A stretch of DNA of 6,025 nt from Palsa-504 sp050013055 (lineage in GTDB: Bacteria > Actinomycetota > Actinomycetes > Streptosporangiales > Streptosporangiaceae), in assembly GCA_050013055.1 (NCBI GenBank), contig JBEKGC010000410.1:1-6025 (forward strand), given 5' to 3'. Every line of letters begins with the position of its first letter. Position 1 is the stretch's first letter. The translations under genes and the position numbers were made by a program. This document shows, in pieces, positions 4,788 to 6,025 of this stretch. Under the pieces are notes generated by a model. That model had not been told where the DNA came from. It saw only the letters and a list, made by a program, of their open reading frames with translations, and did no database searches.

Positions 4788-6025
4788 CCACCGCGACGGT
4801 GGTGGGCGGCGGGCCCAACGGGCTCGCCGCCGCGGTGGCCCTCGCCGCCGAGGGCGTGCGGGTCACCGTGCTCGAGGCGGCCGACGAGCCCGGCGGCGGC
4901 GCGCGCTCAGGTGAGTCGCTGCTGCCCGGCCTGCTGCACGACCACTGCTCGGCCTTCCACCCGATGGCCGTCGGCTCCCCGTTCCTGACCGGCCTGGGCC
5001 TGGACAAGTACGGATTGTCCTGGCGCTGGCCGGAGATAGACTGCGCGCACCCGCTCGACGGCGGTGAGGCTGGCCTGCTTTACCGGTCGGTTGAGGAGAC
5101 CGCGGCCGGGCTTGGCCGCGACGGAGCCCGCTGGCGGCTGGCCTTCGGGCGCCCCTCAGCCCAGTACGACAAGCTGGCCGACGACATCATGGGGCCGCTG
5201 CTGCGGGCACCCAGCCACCCGCTGGCGCTGGCCAGGTTCGGGCTGCCGACGCTGCTGCCCGGCTCGGCGTTCGGCCGCCTGTTCGCCACCGAGAAGGGAC
5301 GCGCGCTGTTCGGCGGGGTGGCCGCGCACGCGTTCCGGCCGTTGCATCAGCCGCTCTCCTCGGCGATCGGCGTCGGCATCATCACGGCAGGGCACCGCTG
5401 GGGCTGGCCGGTCGCGGCCGGCGGCTCCGGGTCGATCACCGCGGCGCTCACCGCGCTGCTCACCGACTCCGGGGGCAAGATCGAGACGGGCACGCGGGTC
5501 ACGACGGCGTCACAGCTGCCCGCAGCGGACGTGACCTTGTTCGACCTCGCCCCGGCGGCGGTCGCTGACCTGCTCGGCGACACGCTGCCCGCGCGGGTGG
5601 GCCGGGCGTTCCGCCGGTTCCGCCGTGCGCCGGGAGCGTTCAAGGTCGACTTCGCGGTCGAGGGCGGCATGCCGTGGGTCAACCCCGATGTCGGCCGGGC
5701 CGGCACCGTGCACCTGGGCGGCAGCTACGCCGAGATCGCCGCGAGCGAGCGGGAGATCCACGCCGGGCGCATGCCGGAGCGGCCGTTCGTGCTGGTCGGA
5801 CAGCAGTACCTCGCCGACCCGGCTCGTTCCGCGGGAAGTGTTCACCCGTTGTACAGCTACGCGCACGTGCCGCACGGCTACGCCGGTGACGCGACCGAGG
5901 CGGTCATCAGCCAGATCGAGCGGTTCGCCCCCGGGTTCCGCGAGCGGATCGTCGGCCAGGCGTCCTACGGCCCGGCGTGCTTCGCCGCCGCCAACCCGAA
6001 CTTCGCCGGCGGCGACATCATCACC
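4784..6025 (+). CDS. FAD-dependent oxidoreductase, phytoene dehydrogenase-like, 3' partial
   Basis: The frame is open from ATG 4784 to the window end, giving 414 residues with no stop. The N-terminus has a Rossmann dinucleotide-binding motif GGGPNG at 8-13, the ribose-binding Glu at 31, and the GGGARS motif at 37-42 followed by PGLLHDHCSAFHP, typical of COG1233 proteins (phytoene desaturase CrtI, RetSat and PYROXD2 relatives). Further family-like features are PVAAGGSGSI at 209-218, FKVDFAV near 286-292, and NPNFAGGD at 404-411. Proteins of this class usually run about 480-580 residues, so the missing part should include the C-terminal FAD-contacting motif. The family desaturates, saturates or isomerises hydrophobic polyenes and other lipids at membranes; this member's substrate is unknown. 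No other carotenoid gene is in the window, so the name phytoene desaturase should not be assigned. ATGA overlap with the membrane protein gene implies coupled translation. Confidence 0.88.
   Translation, partial: MTTATVVGGGPNGLAAAVALAAEGVRVTVLEAADEPGGGARSGESLLPGLLHDHCSAFHPMAVGSPFLTGLGLDKYGLSWRWPEIDCAHPLDGGEAGLLYRSVEETAAGLGRDGARWRLAFGRPSAQYDKLADDIMGPLLRAPSHPLALARFGLPTLLPGSAFGRLFATEKGRALFGGVAAHAFRPLHQPLSSAIGVGIITAGHRWGWPVAAGGSGSITAALTALLTDSGGKIETGTRVTTASQLPAADVTLFDLAPAAVADLLGDTLPARVGRAFRRFRRAPGAFKVDFAVEGGMPWVNPDVGRAGTVHLGGSYAEIAASEREIHAGRMPERPFVLVGQQYLADPARSAGSVHPLYSYAHVPHGYAGDATEAVISQIERFAPGFRERIVGQASYGPACFAAANPNFAGGDIIT

Noticed and set aside
5064..5534. Open frame of 156 codons on the + strand inside the oxidoreductase gene
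   Set aside because: It is an alternative-frame shadow rich in Arg, Ser, Pro and Gly; the oxidoreductase frame is uninterrupted across it with family motifs on both sides.

Overview
The window looks like chromosomal DNA of a high-GC actinobacterium. GC is high throughout, third codon positions are mostly G or C, the Shine-Dalgarno sequences are strong, and the gene families (a PucR-type regulator with an RsbRD-like N-terminus and a DUF3556-type membrane protein) are ones I associate with Actinomycetota, especially mycobacteria and relatives. Genus cannot be fixed from the sequence alone. All five supported genes lie on the + strand; I see no credible gene on the - strand, no tRNA or rRNA, no insertion sequence and no CRISPR array.

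Layout: (1) 1-1041 is the 3' part of a PucR/CdaR-type transcriptional regulator whose start lies outside the window. (2) 1042-1209 is a 168-bp intergenic region with a weak terminator-like element, a near-perfect 12-nt direct repeat and an imperfect inverted repeat. It is the only real gap and the likely place for the promoter and operator of what follows. (3) 1210-1482 encodes a 90-residue protein with a single membrane segment. (4) 1479-2927 encodes a compact class I acyl-CoA (AMP-forming) ligase that overlaps the previous gene by ATGA. (5) 2979-4787 encodes a 602-residue polytopic membrane protein of the DUF3556 type, after a 51-bp gap holding a perfect 6-bp-stem hairpin. (6) 4784 to the window end encodes an FAD-dependent oxidoreductase of the phytoene dehydrogenase-like class (COG1233/PYROXD2/RetSat-like), overlapping the previous gene by ATGA and cut off by the window edge.

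Taken together, the four genes from 1210 onward read as one operon: two of the three junctions are 4-nt ATGA overlaps, and the third has only 51 bp and its own strong ribosome binding site. A reasonable but unproven reading is a membrane-associated lipid or isoprenoid/aromatic acid modification pathway. The ligase would activate a carboxylic acid as a CoA thioester, the flavoprotein would desaturate or oxidise a hydrophobic substrate, and the DUF3556 protein and the small membrane protein would act in the membrane. The upstream PucR-type regulator would sense the substrate or a metabolite. The substrate cannot be read from the sequence. The least characterised parts are the DUF3556 protein and the 90-residue protein.
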